Shown here piece after piece: positions 22,741 through 30,353 of a DNA stretch of 40,395 nucleotides. The DNA is taken from assembly GCA_030527585.1 (NCBI GenBank), contig JAUNAL010000001.1, forward strand, positions 1 to 40,395. The letters run 5' to 3'. A program made the translations under genes and the position numbers. Under the pieces are notes generated by a model. The model did no database searches. It was not told the DNA's origin and saw only the letters and a list, made by a program, of their open reading frames with translations. Each line of letters starts with the position of its first letter. Positions within the stretch are counted from its first letter, which is position 1. The stretch comes from Candidatus Saccharimonadota bacterium (GTDB taxonomy: Bacteria; Patescibacteriota; Saccharimonadia; Saccharimonadales; Saccharimonadaceae).

Positions 22741-25506
22741 TTATTGATATTTTTCACTATGTCTTCTGATAAAGTCAACAATGCGGCTTACGAGAGAACG
22801 TTTCTTGAGAAGAGGCATTGACTTTCCGATTCGGTCGCGGATATTTCCCGCATCCATCGTGCCGGAAAACTCATATTCAGAAATAATTTCGGTTAGCATT
22901 GTAGCATCAATATCTTCCTCGGTGGCGAATGCGACAATTTCTTTCTGTTTCTCAGAGTTCTCAAAATCGTTGTAGGCGGCATCGATCTCATCTGCACTGC
23001 TTAGGTTATTGACAACATTATCGAGAAACGACTGCAAAATCTCGACCTTGCGCAATAGCTGTGGGTTGTCCGTTCTATCCAATTCCTCTTTAATGTGCTT
23101 GATGTCATAGTCTTTCTGTTTCGCGTTATCAAAGCGGATGTTGCGGATTAGATTCATGATATAGGCGACGTTGATTCTGTCGCTCTCCATCAGCTCAATA
23201 CAGAAATCCACATCATTTAGAACAGAAACTACCTCGCGGTCCGCCTTATGCCGCGAATAAAGCATCAGGTACTTGCTCTTATAGTCCTGATATTCCTGTT
23301 CGGACATTATCAGGGCATCCTGATCAAAACTGAACTCAATGAAAGTCTGTAAGGACTGGAGGTACTTGGTCAACTCCCGGAAGGTCACCACAAAGAGTTT
23401 CTGGTCATCTTCGTTCTGCATGGTATCCATAGATTCAGGCGAAGGAGCGCTCTCTTTCAGCTTCAATACCATTTCGTTAAATTTCTCTACGAAAAACTGA
23501 TAATCCGGGACGACAATACCGCTGGTGTCATGGCTTTTTGAAAACAGAGTCAACGCATCATCCGTTTGTTTTTTCAGATTGCGATAACAAATGATAATGC
23601 CGAACGGCTTTGTCTCTTTTTCAACCCGGTTCGTGCGAGAGTAGGCCTGCAACAAGTCGTGGTATTTCAAATCTTTATCAACGTAGAGTACAGAAAGCTG
23701 CTTGCTATCAAAGCCGGTGAGGAACATATTCACCACCAGCAAAATATCCAGAGACTTTGTTTTTTTGCCCTTTACGCGGTCGGAAATATCTTTATGATAG
23801 GCGGAGAAAGTATCGGTCGAAAAACTTGTGCTATATGTCTTGTTGTAATCCGAGATAATCCGTTCCAGTGCGTCGCGGCTATGCTCGTCCTTGCCCTCCG
23901 CATCCTCATTTTGTCCAAACGTATAAATGCCGGAAATGTTCAAATCGTGCTTGATTTTCTTGAAAATATCATAATATTTAATAAGCGCTCCAATGGAAGA
24001 CACCGCAAAAATTGCGGTATATTGTCCGTTCCTCGTCTTGGCTTTGTGGTTCTGGACGATGTGGTTGGCAATTAAGGACATCCGTTCATTGGAATTATAA
24101 AGTTCCCCAACATCAATTCCCTCAGCCATAGTGGGATCATTCCAATCGAAGTCGCCCTCCATCGTTTTGATATATTCAACATGAAAACCAAGCACATTGT
24201 TGTCAAAAATAGCATCTTTGATAAGATAGTTATGTACACACTCCCCGAACAACATCTCCGTAGTCTGCGTAATCTTGCCTTCCGTCTTTCCGTTCACCTC
24301 AAAACGCGGTGTTCCAGTAAAGCCGAAAAACTGTGCCTTATTAAAGTGGCGCACTATATCCTTGTGCATATCACCAAATTGGCTGCGGTGGCACTCGTCG
24401 ATGATAAACACCACTTTTTCTTCTTTATAGGCGTCCATAATCTTAGCATACTGCGGACGCTTCACGGCATTTGCCATCTTCTGCATCGTTGTGACGATAA
24501 GTTGGCGATTTTTATCCTGCATTTGCTTTGCGAGAATGCCAGTATGGTCTGTCGCATCAACGGAACCGTTTTCAAATTTGTTAAATTCCTCAGTTGTTTG
24601 GGAATCCAAGTCCTTTCGGTCAACTAGAAAAACAACCTTTTTGATGTTTGGATTGGCTGCCAGAATCTGTGCCGTCTTAAAAGACGTCAGGGTTTTACCG
24701 GCTCCAGTGGTATGCCACACATAAGCATTCCGATTGGTTAGGGTTGCCTGCCGCACAAGCGCCTCTACCGCATATACCTGATAAGGCCGCATAACCATCA
24801 AGAGCTTGTCCGTATCGTTTAGAATCGTATAACGGGTCAGCATCTTAATGACGTGGTCGCGGGCTAGGAAAGCAATAGAAAACTCTTTCAGGTTCGTAAT
24901 TCGCACATTGTTAAAGTCCGTCCAGAAGAACGCAAGGCTATATAGCAGATCGCGATCCGAGTTGGCAAAATATTTCGTATCAACACCATTCGAGACTACA
25001 AATAACTGGATAAAATGATAAAGCCCATTATAAGAATGCTTTTTGTAACGCATTACCTGATTGACCGCTTCGCGGATATCGATCCCCCGGCGTTTAAGCT
25101 CTACTTGGATGAGCGGCAGACCATTAACAAGAATGGTAACGTCATAGCGATTGACATACTTCCCCACGACGGTCGTCTGGTTCGTCACTTGGAAAATGTT
25201 CTTAGTATGGTCGGGATCAAAAAAGGACAAATAGACCTTTGTCCCATCCTCACGTTCCAAGACAAACTTATCACGAAGCGTCTTTGCGCTCTGAAAAACA
25301 GATCTACCCATCATGTGGTTAAAAACCCGATCCCACTCTTTATTAGTCAGGGGCGTACCAAGCTTGGCGGCATTAAAATCTTCAAACTGAATCTTGAAAT
25401 TTGCCACCAAAGCATCGTAGTCAGGGATCGGAACGCTACCGTATCCCTGTTTATTTAATTGTTCAATGAGCTGCTGTTCGAGCGCGGCTTCGCTTTGATA
25501 CGCCAT
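22741..25506 (-). CDS. hsdR: Type I restriction enzyme HsdR
   Basis: 921 aa, usual length. It moves along and cuts unmethylated DNA. The N-terminal PD-(D/E)xK-like nuclease domain includes NRYDVTILVNGLPLIQVELK (Asp, then Q-x-E-x-K). Two RecA-like helicase domains follow: motif I WHTTGAGKTLTS near residue 265, DEAD-type box IIDECHRSQFG near 370, motif III FGFTGTPRF, and motif VI region LQAYSRTNRVEK near 615. A helical C-terminal domain binds the methyltransferase. It is the first gene of the operon with its own sigma-70-type promoter. No frame damage is seen, so the system appears functional. Confidence 0.97.
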   Translation of the reverse strand: MAYQSEAALEQQLIEQLNKQGYGSVPIPDYDALVANFKIQFEDFNAAKLGTPLTNKEWDRVFNHMMGRSVFQSAKTLRDKFVLEREDGTKVYLSFFDPDHTKNIFQVTNQTTVVGKYVNRYDVTILVNGLPLIQVELKRRGIDIREAVNQVMRYKKHSYNGLYHFIQLFVVSNGVDTKYFANSDRDLLYSLAFFWTDFNNVRITNLKEFSIAFLARDHVIKMLTRYTILNDTDKLLMVMRPYQVYAVEALVRQATLTNRNAYVWHTTGAGKTLTSFKTAQILAANPNIKKVVFLVDRKDLDSQTTEEFNKFENGSVDATDHTGILAKQMQDKNRQLIVTTMQKMANAVKRPQYAKIMDAYKEEKVVFIIDECHRSQFGDMHKDIVRHFNKAQFFGFTGTPRFEVNGKTEGKITQTTEMLFGECVHNYLIKDAIFDNNVLGFHVEYIKTMEGDFDWNDPTMAEGIDVGELYNSNERMSLIANHIVQNHKAKTRNGQYTAIFAVSSIGALIKYYDIFKKIKHDLNISGIYTFGQNEDAEGKDEHSRDALERIISDYNKTYSTSFSTDTFSAYHKDISDRVKGKKTKSLDILLVVNMFLTGFDSKQLSVLYVDKDLKYHDLLQAYSRTNRVEKETKPFGIIICYRNLKKQTDDALTLFSKSHDTSGIVVPDYQFFVEKFNEMVLKLKESAPSPESMDTMQNEDDQKLFVVTFRELTKYLQSLQTFIEFSFDQDALIMSEQEYQDYKSKYLMLYSRHKADREVVSVLNDVDFCIELMESDRINVAYIMNLIRNIRFDNAKQKDYDIKHIKEELDRTDNPQLLRKVEILQSFLDNVVNNLSSADEIDAAYNDFENSEKQKEIVAFATEEDIDATMLTEIISEYEFSGTMDAGNIRDRIGKSMPLLKKRSLVSRIVDFIRRHSEKYQ

Positions 25507-25568
25507 ATCTTCATCTCCAATACTTGAGGATTATTCTCAATCAGGATCTCCCTATTTTACTGTTTATA

Positions 25569-25597
25569 ATTATACCATAATCGTTCTCCGTTCTCAA
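25569..25597 (-). promoter_or_regulatory. Promoter of the hsdRMS operon
   Basis: On the minus strand, TTGAGA (25592-25597), 17-base spacer and TATAAT (25569-25574). The leader is about 55 nt and ends with GGAG upstream of hsdR. Unlike most neighbouring host genes, it is not leaderless. Confidence 0.75.
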
Positions 25598-25626
25598 CAA
25601 CATTCTAGCCCAGCCATCCCATCCCA

Positions 25627-25668
25627 CTCCCGTTAGGGGCTTTTCTACAAAAAAGCCCCTAACGGGAG
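25627..25668. terminator. Long perfect hairpin upstream of the hsd operon
   Basis: 18-bp arms, CTCCCGTTAGGGGCTTTT and its complement, around CTACAA. It has internal T runs in both directions, so it is probably a bidirectional terminator that insulates the hsd promoter from upstream genes. Confidence 0.65.
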
Positions 25669-25739
25669 AGATAGCGGGCGCATACAATGAAATCGTCCAC
25701 GCTCAATTATTGGGGTAGCCTCGGGACATTCACTCTTGG

Positions 25740-25826
25740 GCGAAACGATACCACCCCCGACACACTTTGCACCAAATTTTTACGAGGCGCTTTTTTGACG
25801 GCGTAAATCGGGTTTCGCGTGGAAGT
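25740..25826. repeat. Degenerate relic of the 103-bp structured repeat
   Basis: The right arm, CGGGTTTCGCGTGGAAGTTA (25809-25828), nearly matches the right arm of the complete copies. A GCGAAAC (25740-25746) lies where a left arm would pair with GTTTCGC (25812-25818). The two inner hairpins are missing. Confidence 0.35.
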
Positions 25827-25846
25827 TATAGCTATTTTTTTGCAGG

Positions 25847-25871
25847 AAAAAGCCCGCCACTTCGGGCGGGC
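25847..25871 (-). terminator. Terminator of the 118-aa unknown gene
   Basis: On the minus strand, GCCCGCC pairs with GGCGGGC around a six-base loop, followed by TTTTT. It lies 20 bases after the stop of the gene at 25893. Confidence 0.8.
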
Positions 25872-25892
25872 AAACTAAACATTACGGACTCT

Positions 25893-26249
25893 TTACGGAT
25901 TCTGAACATCGAAGATTACGCTATCAGACCAAGAAGAAATCCATCTTCCAGCCGCCCAGCAACCACTATCCAAGCGAATTATTATACGAAAATGGTGCTC
26001 CCTCTTGTATAACTTTTCCACTTTTCGACAAATTTTATATAGAAACATTTGTCGTTTTCCCCATGTTGGAATCCCCGGAATGATTTCGGCTGCATACTGC
26101 CATTTTTGACCCCATCGTCGGCACTCCATCGGCTGAATCGGAATATGCCCATCCTCACAGCCTAAATGTATCTTTCGTGGCGTCAAATTAATGTAGACAG
26201 TCGCTTGCTCATCGAAAAAAGTCGACTTATTTAGATTTGCGATTTTCAT
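25893..26249 (-). CDS. Small protein of unknown function
   Basis: 118 aa, not recognised. It begins MKIANLNKSTFFDEQATVYI and is rich in Trp (6) and basic residues, with four Cys (LGCEDG, MECRRWG, YKICRKV, DSGCWA). No membrane segment or signal peptide. A CHC-like metal site is possible but not typical. GGGGGAG precedes the ATG by 8 nt, and a strong terminator follows. Both support a real gene. It is at the right border of the mobile island, so it may belong to either side. Confidence 0.6.
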   Translation of the reverse strand: MKIANLNKSTFFDEQATVYINLTPRKIHLGCEDGHIPIQPMECRRWGQKWQYAAEIIPGIPTWGKRQMFLYKICRKVEKLYKREHHFRIIIRLDSGCWAAGRWISSWSDSVIFDVQNP

Positions 26250-26372
26250 TATAAATCTCCCCCTAACTATTGAATCTCGCTTGACTTTAAGGTGCTAATG
26301 TTATCTTCTAATTATATCACAAATCAACAAATAAATCAAGATAGGAATTAGGCACATAGGACAAAAATCATG

Positions 26373-26378
26373 TATAAT
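26373..26378 (+). promoter_or_regulatory. -10 box of the PAP2 gene (leaderless)
   Basis: TATAAT exactly 6 nt before the ATG at 26385. This favours that start over the ATG at 26370, which lies upstream of the box. Confidence 0.7.
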
Positions 26379-26384
26379 AGAGTT

Positions 26385-26858
26385 ATGAATTGGGATTTAG
26401 CGACCGACATCATCCTCTATGCAGCAATCGCCCTAGTTGGTTTTTTTGCCCTGCTTGGTTTTTGTGAGTGGATAAAACGAAAATCTTTTAAAAAAATCGA
26501 CCAACCTCTAAAAACCATGCCAATTCCCTTAATCCTTATGGTCGTTATCTATATCGTTTTCGATTATTTCTTAATTCTCGGCACCGCCCCGAACGACCCG
26601 ACCAAACCTTCCTTCCCTTCTACTCACGCCATGGTCGTAACAACGATTTTTGCTCTTACTGCTCTCGCTCTTCCACATTACCTCAAGACTAAAACCCTCC
26701 GTTTCGCCCTTTGTCTTATTATGCTTGCCCTCCTTGCTATAACAGCGTTTGGTCGCGTTATCTCAGGCAACCACTCTGAAATTGATGTTGCATGCGGCAT
26801 TGTTTTCGGCGTCATCCTCGGCACAATTTATTATCTAACCTTAAAGGAGAAAAAATGA
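26385..26858 (+). CDS. PAP2-superfamily membrane phosphatase
   Basis: 157 aa. It is a lipid phosphatase-like enzyme, possibly acting on undecaprenyl pyrophosphate or phosphatidic acid. Four to five membrane segments lie near 6-25, 46-64, 86-104, 108-125 and 134-152. PAP2 motif 2 is seen as FPSTHAM near residue 81, and motif 3 as GRVISGNHSEIDVACG near 123 (R-x5-H-x3-D). Motif 1 (K-x6-R-P) is weak or replaced by DPTKPS. Its stop overlaps the next start (ATGA), so it is coupled to the HIT gene. The gene opens a chromosomal block after the island. Confidence 0.85.
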   Translation: MNWDLATDIILYAAIALVGFFALLGFCEWIKRKSFKKIDQPLKTMPIPLILMVVIYIVFDYFLILGTAPNDPTKPSFPSTHAMVVTTIFALTALALPHYLKTKTLRFALCLIMLALLAITAFGRVISGNHSEIDVACGIVFGVILGTIYYLTLKEKK

Positions 26859-27232
26859 GTAGTATTTTTACCAAAATCATCAACGGCGAAATTCCATGCT
26901 ATAAGATCTATGAAGACGATAAAACCCTCGCTTTCCTCGACATCCACCCAGAATCTAAGGGGCACATTCTTGTTGTTCCAAAGACCGAAGTCGATAAAAT
27001 CTATGACCTTGAGGATGAAGATTACGACGCCCTAATGCAAACGGTTAAAAAACTTTCCAAGCACATGGAAGAAAAACTTGGCGCCCGCACGCTCTGGAAA
27101 GTTGTTGGGACCGACGTCCCCCACGCCCACGTCCACCTCATGCCTCTCGACGAGAATTGGACTTATGGCAAAACCCTTAATCTCGCGGAAGACGAATTCA
27201 AACAAATCCAAGAGACATTAAGTATGTTATAA
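26855..27232 (+). CDS. HIT-family nucleotide-binding protein
   Basis: 125 aa. The Hint branch of HIT hydrolases acts on nucleotide phosphoramidates. IFTKIINGEIPCYKIYED and GHILVVPKTE are typical of the N-terminal part. The catalytic triad motif PHAHVHLMPL (H-x-H-x-H) is intact near residue 100. Start: ATG 26855 with AAAGGAG 8 nt upstream; the longer frame upstream is only overlap with PAP2. The stop codon shares bases with the valS -10 box. Confidence 0.93.
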   Translation: MSSIFTKIINGEIPCYKIYEDDKTLAFLDIHPESKGHILVVPKTEVDKIYDLEDEDYDALMQTVKKLSKHMEEKLGARTLWKVVGTDVPHAHVHLMPLDENWTYGKTLNLAEDEFKQIQETLSML

Positions 27233-27233
27233 T
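27228..27233 (+). promoter_or_regulatory. -10 box of valS (leaderless)
   Basis: TATAAT exactly 6 nt before the valS ATG, overlapping the stop of the HIT gene. Confidence 0.7.
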
Positions 27234-27239
27234 TGTCTC

Positions 27240-29870
27240 ATGAAATTTGCGAGTAGTTACGAACCGGGGGACTTTGAAACAGATATTTACGCGGCTTGGG
27301 AGACCGCTGGCATTTTTGAGCCAAGCGAAACCACCTTGCCTGTCGATGATAATAACGATGGCGTAGATGATCGCACCGACGGCATAGATGACGCGAAGAC
27401 GTTTTCAATCGTCATGCCCCCGCCTAACGCCAACGGTAATCTTCACATCGGCCACGGCTTGACTATCGCTCTCGAAGATTCTCTCACTCGCTACTATCGG
27501 CTAAGGGGTCGCAGTTCTTGGTATATCCCAGGCGCCGACCACGCTGGTTTCGAAACCTGGGTCGTTTACGAACGCCACCTCGAATCAAAAGGTCATACTC
27601 GCTTCGAGTATGATCGTGATGAGCTCTACGCTCAGGTCTGGAACTTTGTCGCCGAACAACGTGGCAATATGGAAGTCCAGCTTCGCGCTCTCGGAGCTTC
27701 CTGCTCCTGGGGTGACCTAACTTTTACTCTTGACGAAAACGTGATCGACCGCGTCTATACAACTTTTGAAAAGATGTGGAATGATGGTTTAATCTATCGT
27801 GGCGAAAAACTAGTTAACTTCTGCCCGAAACACCAAACCGCCTTTGCCGACATTGAAGTAGAACACGTCGACGAAAAAGGCATCCTCTGGGATATTGCTT
27901 ATGAACTCGAAGACGGCAGCACAGAAATCATCGTTTCGACTACCCGCCCGGAAACTCTCTTCGGTGATGCCGCTGTTGCAGTCAGCCCTGAGGATGCTCG
28001 CTATAAAAACCTACTCGGCAAAAAAGTTAAACTTCCTCTAACCGACCGTGCGATTGAAATTATCGCCGATGAACACGCGGACCCAGAATTCGGCACTGGT
28101 GCCGTTAAAATTACCCCAGCCCACGATTTTAATGATTTCGAAGTTGGTGAACGCCACGGCCTTGAAAGAATTCAAGTTATCTCCGAAAACGGTAAAATGA
28201 TCAATGTTCCGGAAGAATATGAAGGCCTAACTACTGTCGAGTGCCGCAAAAAAGTCTTGGGGAGCCTCGAAAAAGCCGGCATCTTGCGTGGTGAAAAGAA
28301 AATCGAACACGCTGTTGCTCATTGCTATAAATGCGGAACGACTATCGAGCCGATGCTGAAAGAACAATGGTTTATTGATGTCGAAAAACTCGCCAAAACC
28401 GCAATCGAACACCTCGACAATAATGAAATTAAGTTCCATCCCGCAAATAAGCAAAAAATCCTGACTGATTACTTGAAAAATCTCAAAGATTGGAACATTT
28501 CCCGTCAAATCCCTTGGGGTATCGCTATTCCAATGTTCAAAAAAGTCGACGATCGTGCAACCGATGAACCGGATTGGATTTTTGACCGTCGCACCCATCT
28601 TAAAGAGATTGAAGTTGGCGGCGTAAAATACATTCGTGACGAAGACACCTTCGACACTTGGTTCTCTAGCGCCCACTGGCCAATTGTCTGCACGAACTGG
28701 ACTCTTGAAAATAAGAACCCATATTATCCGCTCAATGTCATGGAAACCGGTGCCGATATTCTCTTCGCTTGGGTTTCCCGCATGATTATGATGGGACTTT
28801 ACGTCACTGGCGAAGTTCCTTTCAAGGAAGTATATCTCCATGGTCTCGTTCTCGACGCCCACGGTAAGAAAATGTCGAAATCCAAGGGTAACGTTATCAA
28901 TCCAATGGACCTCGTCACAAAATACGGTTCCGACGCTTTCCGTCTCGGAATCTTAAGGGGTCGTTCCGCCGGTATGAACCAGGCTTTCTCAGAAAACTCC
29001 GTCGTTGCCGGTCGCAACCTCTGTAACAAACTCTGGAACATTTCTCGCTTAATTCAAGGCATTATCGACGAAGACGGCGATGTTAAAGGCGAAATCACAA
29101 CCGCCAACATGGGTGAGGATTGGATTTGCCGTGAAATAAACGACTGCCTGAGGCAAGTCGAACAAGATATGAAAAATTATCGCTTTGCCGAAGCTGTTGA
29201 GGCTCTCCACCAGACAATCTGGGAGAAATATGCCGGCTGGTTTATCGAAAGTCAAAAAATTTACCGTAATGTTCCCCTCCTAAAGAAAACTCTCGAAACG
29301 ATTTTGATTGCTTTCCACCCATTCGCCCCATTTGTTACTGAGGCAATTTGGCAGAACCTGAGCTGGACAGAAGACTTCATTATCACCGCAAAATGGCCGT
29401 GTGGGCTCAAATTTGACCCGATAACGGCCGAGCAGTTCGAAACCCTTATGGTTGTCGTGTCTGAAGTCAGAAGCACCTTACAGGCCCTAGGAGAGGCCTC
29501 AGGCGCAAAAAAATATCCACTCCTCTACGGTAACGACTCAATTATTGAAGACAATCTCCTCTTGATTCAAACTATGACCAAAGTTCCATCGATCAATAGC
29601 ACCGACGGTTCCCCGCGCGGGCTACGTCTTGCTTTGGCTAATCATGAACTCTACCTCGACGTTCCCGAGAAAGTCGTAGCAGATTATCGCAATGCCTTAA
29701 CGGAGAAGATTCTTGCGGTCGGTCGCGAGCTGGACGCTCTGAACGCCCGAATGATGAATCCGAATTATGTCGATCGCGCCCCAGCCCACCTTGTCAAGGA
29801 AACAACTGATTTGATCAAAGAAAAATCCACCCTCATCAACCGCTTAAAAGGCGAGCTGAATTATATTTAA
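27240..29870 (+). CDS. valS: Valine--tRNA ligase
   Basis: 876 aa, normal length. It charges tRNA-Val and edits threonine. HIGH motif HIGH at residues 69-72 (PPPNANGNLHIGHG), the editing domain with STTRPETLFGDAAVAV near 230, the KMSKS loop GKKMSKSKGNV near 543, the anticodon-binding domain (about 620-770), and a C-terminal coiled coil ending STLINRLKGELNYI are all visible. Between the N-terminal helix and the HIGH block is an Asp-rich insert (VDDNNDGVDD, RTDGIDD) that most homologues lack. Leaderless start as judged from the -10 box. Confidence 0.97.
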   Translation: MKFASSYEPGDFETDIYAAWETAGIFEPSETTLPVDDNNDGVDDRTDGIDDAKTFSIVMPPPNANGNLHIGHGLTIALEDSLTRYYRLRGRSSWYIPGADHAGFETWVVYERHLESKGHTRFEYDRDELYAQVWNFVAEQRGNMEVQLRALGASCSWGDLTFTLDENVIDRVYTTFEKMWNDGLIYRGEKLVNFCPKHQTAFADIEVEHVDEKGILWDIAYELEDGSTEIIVSTTRPETLFGDAAVAVSPEDARYKNLLGKKVKLPLTDRAIEIIADEHADPEFGTGAVKITPAHDFNDFEVGERHGLERIQVISENGKMINVPEEYEGLTTVECRKKVLGSLEKAGILRGEKKIEHAVAHCYKCGTTIEPMLKEQWFIDVEKLAKTAIEHLDNNEIKFHPANKQKILTDYLKNLKDWNISRQIPWGIAIPMFKKVDDRATDEPDWIFDRRTHLKEIEVGGVKYIRDEDTFDTWFSSAHWPIVCTNWTLENKNPYYPLNVMETGADILFAWVSRMIMMGLYVTGEVPFKEVYLHGLVLDAHGKKMSKSKGNVINPMDLVTKYGSDAFRLGILRGRSAGMNQAFSENSVVAGRNLCNKLWNISRLIQGIIDEDGDVKGEITTANMGEDWICREINDCLRQVEQDMKNYRFAEAVEALHQTIWEKYAGWFIESQKIYRNVPLLKKTLETILIAFHPFAPFVTEAIWQNLSWTEDFIITAKWPCGLKFDPITAEQFETLMVVVSEVRSTLQALGEASGAKKYPLLYGNDSIIEDNLLLIQTMTKVPSINSTDGSPRGLRLALANHELYLDVPEKVVADYRNALTEKILAVGRELDALNARMMNPNYVDRAPAHLVKETTDLIKEKSTLINRLKGELNYI

Positions 29871-29888
29871 TAGATAGAAACGCGCACA

Positions 29889-29993
29889 GGTTAACTTTCT
29901 AAGCGAAACATAAAGAAAATGCGAAGCTCGCATTTTCAGAGCGGACACCCGTAAAGACGGGCTGTCCGCGGGTTTCGCGTGAAAGTTAAACTA
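29889..29993. repeat. 103-bp structured three-way-junction repeat, copy 2
   Basis: Bases 29891-29993 match 647-749 except for 29920 and 29932 (T-A instead of C-G) and 29923 and 29929 (G-C instead of C-G). Those two pairs lie in hairpin 1 and both stay paired. As with copy 1, it sits between convergent genes (valS and the small gene at 30005). Confidence 0.9.
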
Positions 29994-30004
29994 GGAGTGC
30001 GTTT

Positions 30005-30217
30005 TTATTTTTTATCAAACCTAGATAAATCAAACATTGGCTTAGTTCCCCGCTCGCGCTCAATAATCTCGCGGGCTTTTTTCACAAGCTTTTCCACAGC
30101 CATTTCCGATTCCCCCGACCCCACGTGTACCGTCCGAACCACGCGATTCCCTTCTTTGTAGCAGACCTGCACCCCCGTCGCCCCCGAAGTCGTCTTGAAC
30201 TTTCTTATATAAGCCAT
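30005..30217 (-). CDS. Transposase N-terminus-like small protein
   Basis: 70 aa: MAYIRKFKTTSGATGVQV, then EGNRVVRTVHVGSG and an acidic/basic helix. This resembles the first 60 residues of IS1634/IS4-type transposases (SGA-x-x-VQ, HVGS). The catalytic DDE part is absent and the frame ends with FDLSRFDKK. A TACAAT box lies exactly 6 nt before the ATG, so it may still be expressed. It is either an IS remnant or a domesticated DNA-binding fragment. The 103-bp repeat follows its stop by 11 bases. Confidence 0.55.
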   Translation of the reverse strand: MAYIRKFKTTSGATGVQVCYKEGNRVVRTVHVGSGESEMAVEKLVKKAREIIERERGTKPMFDLSRFDKK

Positions 30218-30223
30218 AGGGTG

Positions 30224-30229
30224 ATTGTA
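30224..30229 (-). promoter_or_regulatory. -10 box of the transposase-like small gene (leaderless)
   Basis: TACAAT on the minus strand, 6 nt before the ATG. Confidence 0.5.
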
Positions 30230-30247
30230 TCATGAGGTTGGCGCAGA

Positions 30248-30353
30248 AGCAAAAGTTTGACAAGGGCGCCTTGAGCGGTTACGACCGCGAATAGAGCCGA
30301 AGTCCGCCCGTGACGACGGGACGGACGAGGCGCCGCCCGGTCGAACTTTTGCT
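30248..30353. repeat. Third structured three-way-junction element, divergent
   Basis: Outer stem: 30248-30261 with 30340-30353, 14 pairs with one G-U, continued by GGGCGCC with GGCGCC-G-CCC. Hairpin 1 is GCGGT-TACG-ACCGC (30275-30288). Hairpin 2 is GTCCGCCCGT (30302-30311) with ACGGG-A-CGGAC (30316-30326), loop GACG. The core CCCGT-N4-ACGGG and the single bulge after it match hairpin 2 of the 103-bp repeat. No protein frame explains it. Confidence 0.75.

Noticed and set aside
23566-25458. Several 140-170 codon plus-strand frames inside hsdR
   Set aside because: They are antisense to the intact HsdR motifs and have no family features.
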